A stretch of DNA of 64,000 nt, taken from positions 1-64,000 of the forward strand of contig JACJYE010000015.1 in assembly GCA_020636255.1 (NCBI GenBank). The letters run 5' to 3'. Within the stretch, counting starts at the first letter, position 1, and each line of letters opens with the position of its first letter. Under the pieces are notes generated by a model, which ran no database searches, was not told where the DNA came from, and saw only the letters and a list, made by a program, of their open reading frames with translations. Origin of the DNA: Lewinellaceae bacterium (lineage in GTDB: Bacteria; Bacteroidota; Bacteroidia; Chitinophagales; Saprospiraceae). Below, in pieces: positions 1-8,217 of this stretch. The translations under genes and the position numbers were made by a program.

Positions 1-167
1 CTGGCCAGGCCAAGGCAGCCTGTTCTCCGACAGGGCCAGGCCCGGGTGGACGCAATGTAAAGAAGGCAGATGCAGGCCAACTCCATCGTCCGGAGGCTGA
101 AGCTGCGCTGGCGACGGCTTTTGGGGTTCGTTTATTTGCCCAAAAAATGAACGGAAGAGTTTGCTAA
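1..167 (+). CDS. Possible 3' end of a gene cut by the window edge
   Basis: One plus-strand frame is open from base 3 to a TAA at 165-167, giving about 54 residues. The other two plus-strand frames hit stops earlier. The peptide is Ala/Gly/Lys-rich with no motif I recognise. It may be the C-terminus of a protein that begins left of the window, or chance openness in GC-rich DNA. Confidence 0.22.
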   Translation, partial: GQAKAACSPTGPGPGGRNVKKADAGQLHRPEAEAALATAFGVRLFAQKMNGRVC

Positions 168-315
168 AACCCGGGATGGCCCGTGATTGCCGGGCATACA
201 ATCAAATGCGGTTGCCCGCTGTTCGGCCTTGTTGGGAGACTGGGTGGCCGGGAGACGTGGCAGCGAGAGACGGGGTGAGTGGGAGATGAAAAACATGCAG
301 GTGTGCGGACATCCC
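168..315. other. Intergenic stretch with degenerate GGGAGAC-type repeats
   Basis: No gene is seen here. The segment at about 235-290 is purine-rich with repeated GGAGAC/GAGACGGGG words. It resembles text around 18080-18110 between the ABC ATPase and permease genes, so it may belong to a dispersed intergenic repeat family of this genome. Confidence 0.4.
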
Positions 316-1050
316 CTACTTCACCACCACCTTCCTGTAATACATCTGCTCGCCGTCGTACAGGGCGAGGATATACAGGCTGCGCGGTAAAGCTGCGACA
401 TCCACTTCAGCTGCCCGTGCGCCCTTTAACGGCTGGCGGAGCTGTTCGCTGCCGTTGAGGCTGTAGAGATAAAGGGCCGACATAGGCTTTTCCAGCCGCA
501 GGAAGAGCCTGTCGGATGCGGGGTTGGGGAACACCTGCAGGCCATCGGCGGGCGAAGGGCCGGCAGTGGCGTCAATAGAACGCTGGATGAGGTAAGTGCA
601 AAAAGCGTCGCAGCCATTCAGCGTTCGGATCTGCAGGCTGATCTTGAATGCCGTTTCGCCGGCAGGCATATCGAATACGGTATTTCCCGTCTGGGCAAAA
701 GGCTGGTAGTCGTTTTGCCAGGAGAAGGCGATGATCGAGTCGCCCATACCTACAATGGATTGGTTGCTGAGCTGCAGTTCATCGCCCTCGATCTCGTACT
801 GGAACTTCACTTCGCAGCCCTTGTCTACCTCCGGGCAGGTACCCGTCCAGCAGCTCAGCGCGTTGTAGTAAAAAGCATAACAGGAGTTGGATGGCAGGGA
901 ATGGTCGCAGCCGCAAACGGGGTCGAAAAGGGCGAGGCAGGGCTGGGCAAAATTGTAATGCGTGGAATCTACGCATATCACCTGTTGGGCGGAGAGCAGC
1001 GTGCTCATGGCCAGGAGCAAGGCCGATATATTCAGCTTGAGCGGTAACAT
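316..1050 (-). CDS. Secreted protein with Kazal-like domain and T9SS sorting tail
   Basis: This is a 244-residue protein. I chose the ATG at 1050 because it puts a hydrophobic signal peptide ending near LLSAQQ at the N-terminus; the frame is open upstream to 1131. Residues 30-70 hold a Cys-rich block with the Kazal-like signature (FDPVCGCD, then spaced Cys up to a WTGTC motif), as in extracellular serine-protease inhibitors. A PKD-like beta region follows. The last 75 residues (VFPNPASDRLFLRL, ending in YYRKVVVK) are a typical type A T9SS C-terminal domain, so export through the Sec and type IX pathway to the cell surface is expected. Inhibitory activity is an inference from the Cys pattern only. 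The next gene is divergent. Confidence 0.8.
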   Translation of the reverse strand: MLPLKLNISALLLAMSTLLSAQQVICVDSTHYNFAQPCLALFDPVCGCDHSLPSNSCYAFYYNALSCWTGTCPEVDKGCEVKFQYEIEGDELQLSNQSIVGMGDSIIAFSWQNDYQPFAQTGNTVFDMPAGETAFKISLQIRTLNGCDAFCTYLIQRSIDATAGPSPADGLQVFPNPASDRLFLRLEKPMSALYLYSLNGSEQLRQPLKGARAAEVDVAALPRSLYILALYDGEQMYYRKVVVK

Positions 1051-1195
1051 GTCAATAGGTTTTGTTTGTAAGTAAACATCAAAAAACAAGATGCCGGTTT
1101 CGGGGCAATTGCTGCCTGCGCGGTGGCCCATACAACTCAGGTTTGTGGTTTGCCGTTAATACTGAATAGATTCCCTCACCCTAAACCCGACAACT

Positions 1196-2293
1196 ATGAG
1201 ATCATTCTACATTCTGCTCCCTCTTTTTTCCCTCATCCTGCCCAATCCCGGCCTCTATTGCCAGCAACCCGACATCTCCGACTTCCGCCTCGGCGGCGAA
1301 GCCGTCGTCACCGGCGACAATTGCATACAGCTGACGCCCGACAGGGAATGGGCTTCGGGCTCCATCTGGTACAAGGAAGCTATCGGCCTGAACGCGCCTT
1401 TTGAGATGGAGCTCAAGGTGATGCTGGGCTGTAAGGACGGCAGTGGCGCCGACGGCATCGTGTTCGTCTTCCACCCCTATGCTCAGCGCACCGGTTATCA
1501 GGGCGAGGGTATGGGCTTTGCCGGCCTGGAGCCTTCGCTGGGTATCGAGATCGACACCTGGCTCAACGAGCACCTGGGAGACCCCTTGGCCGACCACATC
1601 GCCCTGTTGCGCGACGGCCAGGTCGACCACCGCTTCAGCCTGAAAAAGCCGGTGGCGATCCCCAATATCGAAGACTGCCGGCAGCACCCGATGAAAGTAT
1701 CGTGGTCGCCGGACGAGCAGCGGCTGCGCATTTTGCTGGACGGCAAAACCGTGCTGACGTATGAGGGCGATATCGTCGACAGGGTGTTTAAGGGCAACAG
1801 CAAAGTGTACTGGGGCGTCACCGCCGCTACCGGCGCCTTCAGCAACCGGCAGGCCATTTGCTTCGATAAACTGGAATTCACCAAGGCAGAAGACATACCA
1901 CCTCTGGAGCTCAGCGGCAAAAAGGCCGGGCTGCTGCTCAAAGGCGAGATCATCACCCTCGATAACCTGCAGTTCGAAAGCGGCAGCGCTACCCTGCTGC
2001 CCCTCTCCAAAGCGGAACTCGACAGGCTGGCCCTGCTCATGAAACACCATCCCGGCCTCAACCTCGATATCTTTGGCCATACCGACAACGTGGGCAGCGC
2101 CGGCGCCAATCAGGCCCTTTCCCAGCGCCGCTCCGAGGCCGTGGCCCGGTACCTCATGGATAAAGGCATCCCCCGCCACCGGTTGCGCCCCAAAGGCTTC
2201 GGAGAGCTGTACCCCATCGCCTCCAACGATACGCCGGCAGGGCGGCTGAAAAACCGCAGGGTGGCGTTTCGGCTGAGCAGGCCGGTGCCGTAA
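1196..2293 (+). CDS. L-type lectin-like domain fused to OmpA peptidoglycan-binding domain
   Basis: This is a 365-residue exported protein with a signal peptide at about residues 1-22. Residues 25-230 look like a legume/L-type lectin beta-sandwich: GSIWYKEAI, a DGIVFVFHP strand, GIEIDTW carrying the acidic metal-type residues, and ICFDKLEF at the end. Residues 255-362 form an OmpA C-terminal domain, with LQFESGSATLLP, FGHTDNVG, LSQRRSEAVARYL and the closing NRRVAF. The OmpA domain normally grips peptidoglycan, so the lectin would be held in the periplasm or at the outer membrane. Glycan specificity cannot be read from the sequence. The gene stands alone. Confidence 0.85.
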   Translation: MRSFYILLPLFSLILPNPGLYCQQPDISDFRLGGEAVVTGDNCIQLTPDREWASGSIWYKEAIGLNAPFEMELKVMLGCKDGSGADGIVFVFHPYAQRTGYQGEGMGFAGLEPSLGIEIDTWLNEHLGDPLADHIALLRDGQVDHRFSLKKPVAIPNIEDCRQHPMKVSWSPDEQRLRILLDGKTVLTYEGDIVDRVFKGNSKVYWGVTAATGAFSNRQAICFDKLEFTKAEDIPPLELSGKKAGLLLKGEIITLDNLQFESGSATLLPLSKAELDRLALLMKHHPGLNLDIFGHTDNVGSAGANQALSQRRSEAVARYLMDKGIPRHRLRPKGFGELYPIASNDTPAGRLKNRRVAFRLSRPVP

Positions 2294-2485
2294 GGGGGGA
2301 AGGTTTAAAGACGGAAGCTATAGGGGGGCTCGCCGCCTCGCCGGGCAGCCACCTCCCTGAAAAACCTGATTTTGGAAAGGGGTTGGAGGCCTGGGAATGG
2401 GTATTTTGGGGACTGGAAGTATAGGGAAGCACACAGCTTGAGGCTGTTGATCATATTATGTAATACTGAAGAATGCCCTGTTATT

Positions 2486-2956
2486 ATGGAAACGCTGTAT
2501 AACGCATTGTATAAATTTCAGCACTACTTACTGGGAACCGCTGTTTTCCTGCTGCTGTTATCCGCCTCCGTCCGATTCGATGCTTCTTCCTTTGGCCTGC
2601 TCTGGAGTGCATACCCGCAAATAGCAGTTTTGATCCTTCTAACTGGCCTCGCACTAGTGATCCTGTATATCCAGCTCGACAAGAAAAAACTGGAAAAACT
2701 AAACAGACAGATAAATGAACGACATGGAGAAAGTGATACGGGGTTTTCAGTATTACTACGTCAGCTGACAAATAGGGAAAGGGCGGTTTTCAACCTGATC
2801 ATTCAGGGTAAATCCAACAAGCAGATCATGAGCGAACTTTACATCGAGGCGAGTACGCTCAAATCGCACGTTAATCACATTTATAAGAAGCTCAATATAA
2901 AGGACAGGAAGGAACTGAGGGCGCTTTCACGCGATAAATACCAGAAAGAGGGTTGA
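2486..2956 (+). CDS. Membrane-anchored LuxR-type transcriptional regulator
   Basis: This is a 156-residue protein. I chose the ATG at 2486 although the frame is open from 2372, because the upstream translation has no protein-like character. Two hydrophobic helices (about residues 12-30 and 40-62) are followed by a short charged linker. The C-terminal HTH_LuxR domain (about 88-150) reads LTNRERAVFNLIIQGKSNKQ, then LKSHVNHIYKKLNI, the classic GerE/LuxR pattern. There is no receiver domain, so this is a membrane-tethered one-component-like regulator rather than a NarL response regulator. Its target is unknown. The stop codon lies inside a strong inverted repeat. Confidence 0.85.
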   Translation: METLYNALYKFQHYLLGTAVFLLLLSASVRFDASSFGLLWSAYPQIAVLILLTGLALVILYIQLDKKKLEKLNRQINERHGESDTGFSVLLRQLTNRERAVFNLIIQGKSNKQIMSELYIEASTLKSHVNHIYKKLNIKDRKELRALSRDKYQKEG

Positions 2957-2980
2957 AAAATCAACCTTTTTTCAACCCTC
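2948..2980 (+). terminator. Stem-loop over the end of the LuxR-type gene
   Basis: There are perfect 13-bp arms, GAGGGTTGAAAAA (2948-2960) and its complement (2968-2980), with a 7-nt loop. The arms carry A and T tracts, so the structure could terminate transcription, possibly from either side, although no long T tail follows on the plus strand. Confidence 0.6.
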
Positions 2981-3037
2981 CTGCGCTTGTCTGATCACGC
3001 GATTCTGGTGACCTTGCTTAACTATAAAATCTTAAGC

Positions 3038-3223
3038 ATGGCCAAAAGAAACCTTTATTTAGGAATGGCGATCTTGTCCGCTTTGACTTGTTTCGCCTTT
3101 ACGTTTAACGGCTCGGAAGTGAGTTGGATATGGGAAAGGATGCAGCTGGTACCTATGGTGTTGGCAGTCCTGACCTTAACCTTCCTATTGCTCTATTTGA
3201 AAGGAAGGCGATTTAGAATATGA
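3038..3223 (+). CDS. Small two-helix membrane protein
   Basis: This is a 61-residue protein read from the ATG at 3038 (MAKRNLYL); an upstream in-frame start at 2987 would add residues of no clear character. It has two hydrophobic segments (about residues 5-22 and 36-54) and ends in a basic tail, KGRRFRI. There is no recognised family. The stop overlaps a possible ATG of the next frame at 3220, and the following gene may be co-transcribed. Confidence 0.5.
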   Translation: MAKRNLYLGMAILSALTCFAFTFNGSEVSWIWERMQLVPMVLAVLTLTFLLLYLKGRRFRI

Positions 3224-3279
3224 AGCCCAACGCTATCGCAAAGGATAGAATGTTCTACCATCAGCAACACTTGGAAAAA

Positions 3280-3819
3280 ATGAACAAACTACTACTCCTT
3301 TTCCTCCTCATTCCGGCTGTGTCCGCTCAGGCCGATGAGCTGCCCTGGTTTGAGATAAACTGCAATTTGAGGAGTGCGGATTATATCGTGAAGGGCGAGA
3401 TACTGGATAGCCTGGGCACGATAAAAGTGACGCGCGATTACTCGCTGAATAAGCTGGGAAAGCAGGAGATCCGTATCCGCGCATTTGGGTCTCCCCGGAA
3501 TTGGGAAATAGAGGGATTTTACCGTTCTCTGATCGGCCGTTCCGTCGTCGTTTTTTTAAAACGGGATTCTTCAGGGCAGGTATTCAGCCCGGCCTGGTTA
3601 ACCTGGGAGCTTTCCACTTTGTGGACAGACGGTGAAACGCTGAAAAGTGTGCTCCAACTCGTGAACCCCGGAGGATGGGCGCTGGTGCCGTTTTACCCGC
3701 ATCTGAGCGCATTGGAAATAGAGATCAGGAACTGGCATGCGTTTCAGGAGACATTCCTGCGCTTCCGGGATTATGAGAATGCCGAGGACAGAGTGTACTA
3801 TCTGCAGCCCAACCGATGA
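3280..3819 (+). CDS. Exported protein of unknown function, possibly frameshifted near its end
   Basis: This is a 179-residue protein. I preferred the ATG at 3280 because it starts directly with a signal peptide (MNKLLLLFLLIPAVSAQA); an in-frame ATG lies at 3220. The mature part is mixed alpha/beta with no motif I recognise. It ends at 3819, but a neighbouring plus frame continues without a stop to 3919 with helical, protein-like text (DDWDALKAMIRDV, then YYNVAFARELAEQLK). The natural protein may therefore be about 33 residues longer, and this copy may be broken by a one-base slip near 3800-3815, in life or in the assembly. Confidence 0.55.
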   Translation: MNKLLLLFLLIPAVSAQADELPWFEINCNLRSADYIVKGEILDSLGTIKVTRDYSLNKLGKQEIRIRAFGSPRNWEIEGFYRSLIGRSVVVFLKRDSSGQVFSPAWLTWELSTLWTDGETLKSVLQLVNPGGWALVPFYPHLSALEIEIRNWHAFQETFLRFRDYENAEDRVYYLQPNR

Positions 3820-3953
3820 TTGGGATGCTTTGAAGGCAATGATAAGGGACGTCACAGCGCGTAATGCGGAGTATTATAATGTAGCCTTCGCCAGGGAACT
3901 GGCGGAGCAGCTGAAGTGAACCCCGGAGGAAACGCCAGCTACAATTGAAGAAC

Positions 3954-4844
3954 ATGGAAAAAACGATCCGCGAAATAATCAAACATGAACTGAATGAAAG
4001 CATCATCTCGATCAGAGCGATAAATGGATTGGGCAGCGTGAATAAGGTGTTCGATATCAGAACGGAAAACGATGAGTACATTATTCGGTTAAATGAAGAT
4101 CGGGGCAAGGAACTGGAATACCAAAAAGAGAAGTGGTGCATAGAAAATGCAGCAAAGCTGGGAATACCGTCTCCAAAAGTTTTAAAGACAGGCCTTCACG
4201 GTAGTATTTCTTTCATGATCCAAAACAAAATTTCCGGGGCCAATGGGAACCATTGTAAACCAGAAGACAAGGCATACATCTGGAAGAACCTTGGTAATTA
4301 CGCCGCAAAATATCACCAGGCCGGCCGAATTGAAGTAGAGGCGGTTGAAGAGCATGAATTTCATAAAAACTGGGAGGCCAGGCTTGAGTATAATCTCCGG
4401 GAATTAAATGAGCAGGATAGTTTGCTTAAAAAGGAGATATTGAACTTCGAAGAACAACAATCTGCTAAAAAGGTATTGTCTGGCCTGAAAAAAGTACAAT
4501 TCAAAACCGGGTTAGTCCACGGTGATCTATGCCCCAGAAATATTATTTTTGATAATGGCACTGTTTTTTTACTGGATTGGGGTACGGCCGAGATCAATGT
4601 TGTCCCACATAATGAAATTGGAATTGTTTTGATGTCAAATGAGGCCGATGAAGGTGAATTCGATTTATTCCTTGAAGGTTTGGGCATTTCATCTGCTGAA
4701 TATCAAAAGATAAAAAGAGAAATAGAGGCTCTTAATCTTTTGCATCGGTTGGATAAATACAGGTGGGCGGAAGGCCACCAGGTTGAAAATATAAAAGAAT
4801 ACGAGCAAAAGGTGAAAGAGGCCCTGCGATCATGTAGCCCATAG
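3954..4844 (+). CDS. APH-family phosphotransferase (small-molecule kinase)
   Basis: This is a 296-residue protein from the ATG at 3954; a TTG three codons earlier is possible. The C-lobe holds the aminoglycoside phosphotransferase/choline kinase catalytic motif LVHGDLCPRNIIF (catalytic Asp about 191) and the metal-binding LLDWGTAE (Asp about 208). The N-lobe has the expected beta pattern with YIIRLNE as the likely ATP-Lys/Arg strand. The substrate could be an aminoglycoside, a sugar, choline or another alcohol, and cannot be told. Codon use is strikingly AT-rich compared with nearly every other gene in the window, which suggests recent acquisition. Confidence 0.8.
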   Translation: MEKTIREIIKHELNESIISIRAINGLGSVNKVFDIRTENDEYIIRLNEDRGKELEYQKEKWCIENAAKLGIPSPKVLKTGLHGSISFMIQNKISGANGNHCKPEDKAYIWKNLGNYAAKYHQAGRIEVEAVEEHEFHKNWEARLEYNLRELNEQDSLLKKEILNFEEQQSAKKVLSGLKKVQFKTGLVHGDLCPRNIIFDNGTVFLLDWGTAEINVVPHNEIGIVLMSNEADEGEFDLFLEGLGISSAEYQKIKREIEALNLLHRLDKYRWAEGHQVENIKEYEQKVKEALRSCSP

Positions 4845-4847
4845 TTA

Positions 4848-4855
4848 TACTTTTG
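4848..4855 (+). promoter_or_regulatory. Bacteroidota -7 element TACTTTTG
   Basis: This is an exact TAnnTTTG match about 33 nt before the ATG at 4888. No clear TTTG -33 box is seen at the usual spacing. Confidence 0.5.
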
Positions 4856-4887
4856 CCCCAGAACGCACTAACTTTTAAACCATACTC

Positions 4888-7104
4888 ATGAAAAAAGCCC
4901 TGCAACTCGCCCTGCTGTTAAGCGCTTTGGCCTGTTTATTACCCATCACTACCGCTAGCGCCGGTATCAGCCCTGCCGTGCTGAACGGCATCGCCGTCGG
5001 CCTGCCGCCGTCGGGGCAGGCTACGGTGCCTGCCAGCTGTTTCCTGGCGGGCAACCAGTGTGCGCTGGATGAGGTGCGCATCAGCCGGGCCTCCGCAGGG
5101 CCGCTGGGCGATACGCCGCCTCCCGATGCCGCGCCAACCCTCGATGTGGGGTGTGATGACCTGGGTATCGTTATCGTCCATATCTGGGGGCACAATGCGC
5201 TGGGTGAGTGGTCGGCCTGGGAGACTTTCCTCATGGTACAGGACAATTTCGACGCTTGCGATGGAGGCGCCTCGCCAATCGACGCTCCGGTACTGGAGGT
5301 TATCGTCGGCCTTTCTTACAGCCCCAGCGGACAGAGCAGCGACTGGCAGGTACACGCTTCCGATTTTGTGGCGGCTTATGCCCTGCCCAATGGCGGCAGC
5401 GCCTGGTTCTCTTTTTCACCCGACCCCGCCGACAGCACCTTTACCCTGTCTTGCAGCAATGCCGGCCAGACCATCAGCCGCAGGATATACATTCATGACA
5501 GCGAAGGCAGCCTGCCGGCTTTTACGGAAACGTATTTGACGTTATTCGACCCGTACGGCTTATGCAATACCGGCAGTGGAGGCCAAAGCTTCCCCACTTA
5601 CAACGGGCTGGTATACACCCTGCCGGCCGAGCAGCAGATCGTCCTGTCCGCTTCGGATTTTGCACCCTGCTGCGACGGCAGGGCCTATGCTTTTTCTGCT
5701 GACCCCGCCGACAGCCTGATGATGGTGGGCTGTGACGAACTCGATGGTGGGCTGCTACAGATGGCGATAGATGTTTTCGGGTTTGAACCCGACGGCAGCT
5801 ACAGCGCGGCCACCACCTATGTCATCCTTCAGGACCTCCAGGAGCGCTGCGGCCAGGGGGCTTTTACCCCGCCTAACGACGACGTATGTAACGCCATCGC
5901 TATACCTGTTGCGAGCGCGCACTGCCCGCTGCTCGGCACCAATGCCGGGGCTACCGCCCAGCCTGGCGAGCCCAGCCCCCCTGCCGGCGATTGTACGGCG
6001 GTAGATGCCTGGTGCGACGGCCAACCCGCCGAGCAGTCCGTATGGTACAGCTTCGAGGCGCCCAGCTCGGGCAGCGTGGCCATACGGGCAGGTTATTTCA
6101 ACACCCAGCTGGCGGTGTGGGAGGCCGACAACTGCCAGGATATTACGGCTGGCGGCGCCATACTGGCCGCTGCCAACGACGACAGCTCCGATAACGGCAT
6201 CGGCGAAGCAGCGCTCAGCCTGAGCTGCCTCATCCCCGGTAAGGCCTATTATATCCAGGTGGACGGGTATGCCGGCGCAGCCGGCGCTTTCAGCCTGACG
6301 GTAGAAGATGCAGGGCTGTCGTGCCTGATAGCGGGCAGCAGCCCGGAATGCACCAGCCAGGGCTCTGCTTCAGAAGCTTCCGGCCATCAGGGCTGGCGCC
6401 ACATTTACGGCCAGGAGCTGGGGCTCGTCGCCTCTATTGCCGAGATGGGCAACCCCCTGGGGGCCATAGAAGCGGCTTACCAAACCAATGAAGGGGGGAT
6501 CCGCACCGATGGCGCCGGGCAGCCTTACCTCGACAGGAACTGGGCGATAAGTGCAGAACAGCAACCTGCCGCAGGGCCGGTACGGTTGCGCCTGTACTTT
6601 AGCGAGGCGGAATTCCTCGCGCTGCAAAGCGCAGCCGGCGATATAGAAAGCCCTGCCAGCCTGTTCCTGACGAGGGTTCCGGAAGGCAGCTGCGGCCCAT
6701 ACGCGGAAGGAGGGGAGCTGTACGAACAACGGGCCAGCGGCCCGTTCAACGAACAAGGCTACTATGCCGATTTCGAGATCCCCGGCTTTTCCAGCTTTTA
6801 CCTCAACGGCAGCGCCGGGCTGGTGTCCGGTGCCGGCCCGGAGGCCGTGGCGGCGCCTTTCCGGCTGTTTCCCAACCCTACAGGCGCATCGGCCTGGGTG
6901 GAGGTGGTGCTGAACAACGGCGGGCCGGTACAGGCCCGGGTGTTCAACCTTCAGGGCGTGGTTGTTGCACAGCAGCAGTACTGGGCTCCGGCGGGCAAAA
7001 GCAGGTTGCAGCTCCCATTGGATGGCCTGCCGCCGGGATGGTACAGCGTGGACGTTAAAACGGGGGCGCAGGCCTGGAAAACCAGCCTGTTGCGGTTGCC
7101 TTGA
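4888..7104 (+). CDS. Large T9SS-secreted repeat protein with pre-peptidase C-terminal-like domain
   Basis: This is a 738-residue protein with a signal peptide (residues 1-25, ITTASAG). Residues 30-330 contain three degenerate beta-rich repeats of roughly 100 residues. Each has a VLNG/VGL start, an FxFSxDPADS-like core, an invariant Cys near GCDD/SCSN/GCDE and a closing QDN/QDL...C motif. Residues about 335-480 resemble a pre-peptidase C-terminal (PPC-like) beta domain, with DDVCNAIAIPV, SVWYSFEAP and YYIQVDGYAGAAGAF. The final ~80 residues (FRLFPNPTGASAWVEV to the end) are a type A T9SS tail. It is probably a cell-surface or released structural/adhesive protein; I see no catalytic motif. Confidence 0.8.
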   Translation: MKKALQLALLLSALACLLPITTASAGISPAVLNGIAVGLPPSGQATVPASCFLAGNQCALDEVRISRASAGPLGDTPPPDAAPTLDVGCDDLGIVIVHIWGHNALGEWSAWETFLMVQDNFDACDGGASPIDAPVLEVIVGLSYSPSGQSSDWQVHASDFVAAYALPNGGSAWFSFSPDPADSTFTLSCSNAGQTISRRIYIHDSEGSLPAFTETYLTLFDPYGLCNTGSGGQSFPTYNGLVYTLPAEQQIVLSASDFAPCCDGRAYAFSADPADSLMMVGCDELDGGLLQMAIDVFGFEPDGSYSAATTYVILQDLQERCGQGAFTPPNDDVCNAIAIPVASAHCPLLGTNAGATAQPGEPSPPAGDCTAVDAWCDGQPAEQSVWYSFEAPSSGSVAIRAGYFNTQLAVWEADNCQDITAGGAILAAANDDSSDNGIGEAALSLSCLIPGKAYYIQVDGYAGAAGAFSLTVEDAGLSCLIAGSSPECTSQGSASEASGHQGWRHIYGQELGLVASIAEMGNPLGAIEAAYQTNEGGIRTDGAGQPYLDRNWAISAEQQPAAGPVRLRLYFSEAEFLALQSAAGDIESPASLFLTRVPEGSCGPYAEGGELYEQRASGPFNEQGYYADFEIPGFSSFYLNGSAGLVSGAGPEAVAAPFRLFPNPTGASAWVEVVLNNGGPVQARVFNLQGVVVAQQQYWAPAGKSRLQLPLDGLPPGWYSVDVKTGAQAWKTSLLRLP

Positions 7105-7118
7105 GCGGGATAATTCCC

Positions 7119-7126
7119 TACTTTTG
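7119..7126 (+). promoter_or_regulatory. Bacteroidota -7 element TACTTTTG before the thioredoxin-ApbE operon
   Basis: This is an exact TAnnTTTG match about 30 nt before the ATG at 7156. A GTTG (3 of 4 to the TTTG -33 box) lies 20 nt further upstream. It would drive the whole 7156-9452 gene run. Confidence 0.5.
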
Positions 7127-7155
7127 GCCAATAACATCCCAAAACGAAAACAATC

Positions 7156-7575
7156 ATGCCCCTGAGCCTGCTTATATGCCTTCAGCTTGCCGTGCTGCCC
7201 TGGTTGACCGACCTGCAGCAGGCCAACGTGGCTGCGGAACGCGAAGGCAAAGTTATATTCCTGTTGTTCACCGGGTCGGACTGGTGCCCCGCCTGCCGGC
7301 GTTTTGATAAAAATGTGCTCGACACGGAGGCTTTTCGCGGATATGCTTCCCGGAACCTGGTCCTGCTCAAGGCCGACTTCCCGCGCCTGCGCCGCAACCA
7401 GCTTCCCGACAGCCTGGCCGCACAGAACGCCGCTCTGGCGGAGCGATACAACCCGGAAGGGCTTTTCCCCTATATCGTACTGTTGAAAACGGGCCAGCCG
7501 GCCTGGAAGGGTACGTACCAGGGGCAAACCGCCGATGCCTTTATCCGGCGCCTGGAACAAGCTTTACAACCCTGA
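7156..7575 (+). CDS. Thioredoxin-fold protein with WCPAC motif
   Basis: This is a 139-residue protein. A hydrophobic start (MPLSLLICLQLAVLPWL) suggests a signal peptide or anchor and a periplasmic site. The thioredoxin-like fold carries FTGSDWCPACRRFDKNV, with the CxxC pair near residues 49-52, and a later cis-Pro-type strand, GLFPYIVLL. The form resembles the DUF255/thioredoxin_7 group that handles disulfides outside the cytoplasm. It starts the run thioredoxin, barrel, ApbE, DUF4266, DUF3570; the next gene begins 6 nt after its stop. Its likely role is to reduce or shuffle the cysteines of a partner, for which the Cys-rich DUF4266 lipoprotein is an obvious candidate. Confidence 0.85.
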   Translation: MPLSLLICLQLAVLPWLTDLQQANVAAEREGKVIFLLFTGSDWCPACRRFDKNVLDTEAFRGYASRNLVLLKADFPRLRRNQLPDSLAAQNAALAERYNPEGLFPYIVLLKTGQPAWKGTYQGQTADAFIRRLEQALQP

Positions 7576-7581
7576 GCCGGC

Positions 7582-8205
7582 ATGCGAACCCTTGTCCTGT
7601 TGTGTTTATGGCTGCCATTGAACCTCGCTGCTCAGAACTGGTGGGCCGAAGGCGGCGCCGGGTTTCGCAGCGGCATCTGGAAATACGGCCTTGGCCGTGA
7701 TGCCGCCGGCGTTTACGCGGGTAATGGCCTGCACTACAGCCATTTTTCGCCTTTCCTGGGTGCTTATCTCCAGGCAGGGCGCCAGTGGCCGGCTTTCAGC
7801 CTGGGTGCGGGCGCCGGTTATATGATCTTTTTCGACAACGAAATGCGGGTGCAGCAAAACCAGCTGCCCGGAGCGCCTACCTTATACGAGATATCGGATA
7901 AGTACGCCCGCTTTTTGCACCTGTACGGCCGGGCGGAGTGGTATGCCGTCAGGCGTGAAGGCTTCCGAATGGGGCCGAGCCTACAGCTGGGGTGGTTCTC
8001 GCCGGTTACCGGCTATCCGCAACGCGAACTGCTGAACCGCCGCTATTTTGCCGAAGGCGGGCTGGCCTGCCAGGCGCGTCTCGACAAGCTGTGGCTATGC
8101 GTCAACCCGGCCTATCAATGGAACGTGGCCTTTGGTAAGGGCACCGATGCCCGCCATACCATCAGTTCCCTGGGTTTACTGGCCGGGCTGCGGTATTATT
8201 GGTAA
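7582..8205 (+). CDS. Outer-membrane beta-barrel-like protein
   Basis: This is a 207-residue protein with a signal peptide (MRTLVLLCLWLPLNLAAQ). The mature part alternates aromatic and small residues in strand-like blocks (FSLGAGAGYMIFF, FLHLYGRAEWYAV, MGPSLQLGWF) and ends in LGLLAGLRYYW, whose terminal aromatic residue is typical of BAM-inserted barrels. I know no specific family for it. It is packed between the thioredoxin gene (6 nt) and apbE (12 nt), so it is translationally tied to that cassette. Confidence 0.6.
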   Translation: MRTLVLLCLWLPLNLAAQNWWAEGGAGFRSGIWKYGLGRDAAGVYAGNGLHYSHFSPFLGAYLQAGRQWPAFSLGAGAGYMIFFDNEMRVQQNQLPGAPTLYEISDKYARFLHLYGRAEWYAVRREGFRMGPSLQLGWFSPVTGYPQRELLNRRYFAEGGLACQARLDKLWLCVNPAYQWNVAFGKGTDARHTISSLGLLAGLRYYW

Positions 8206-8217
8206 AAAACGACTGCC

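Noticed and set aside
1202..2179. 325-residue minus-strand frame opposite the lectin-OmpA gene
   Set aside because: OmpA and lectin motifs are on the plus strand; the antisense is low-complexity.
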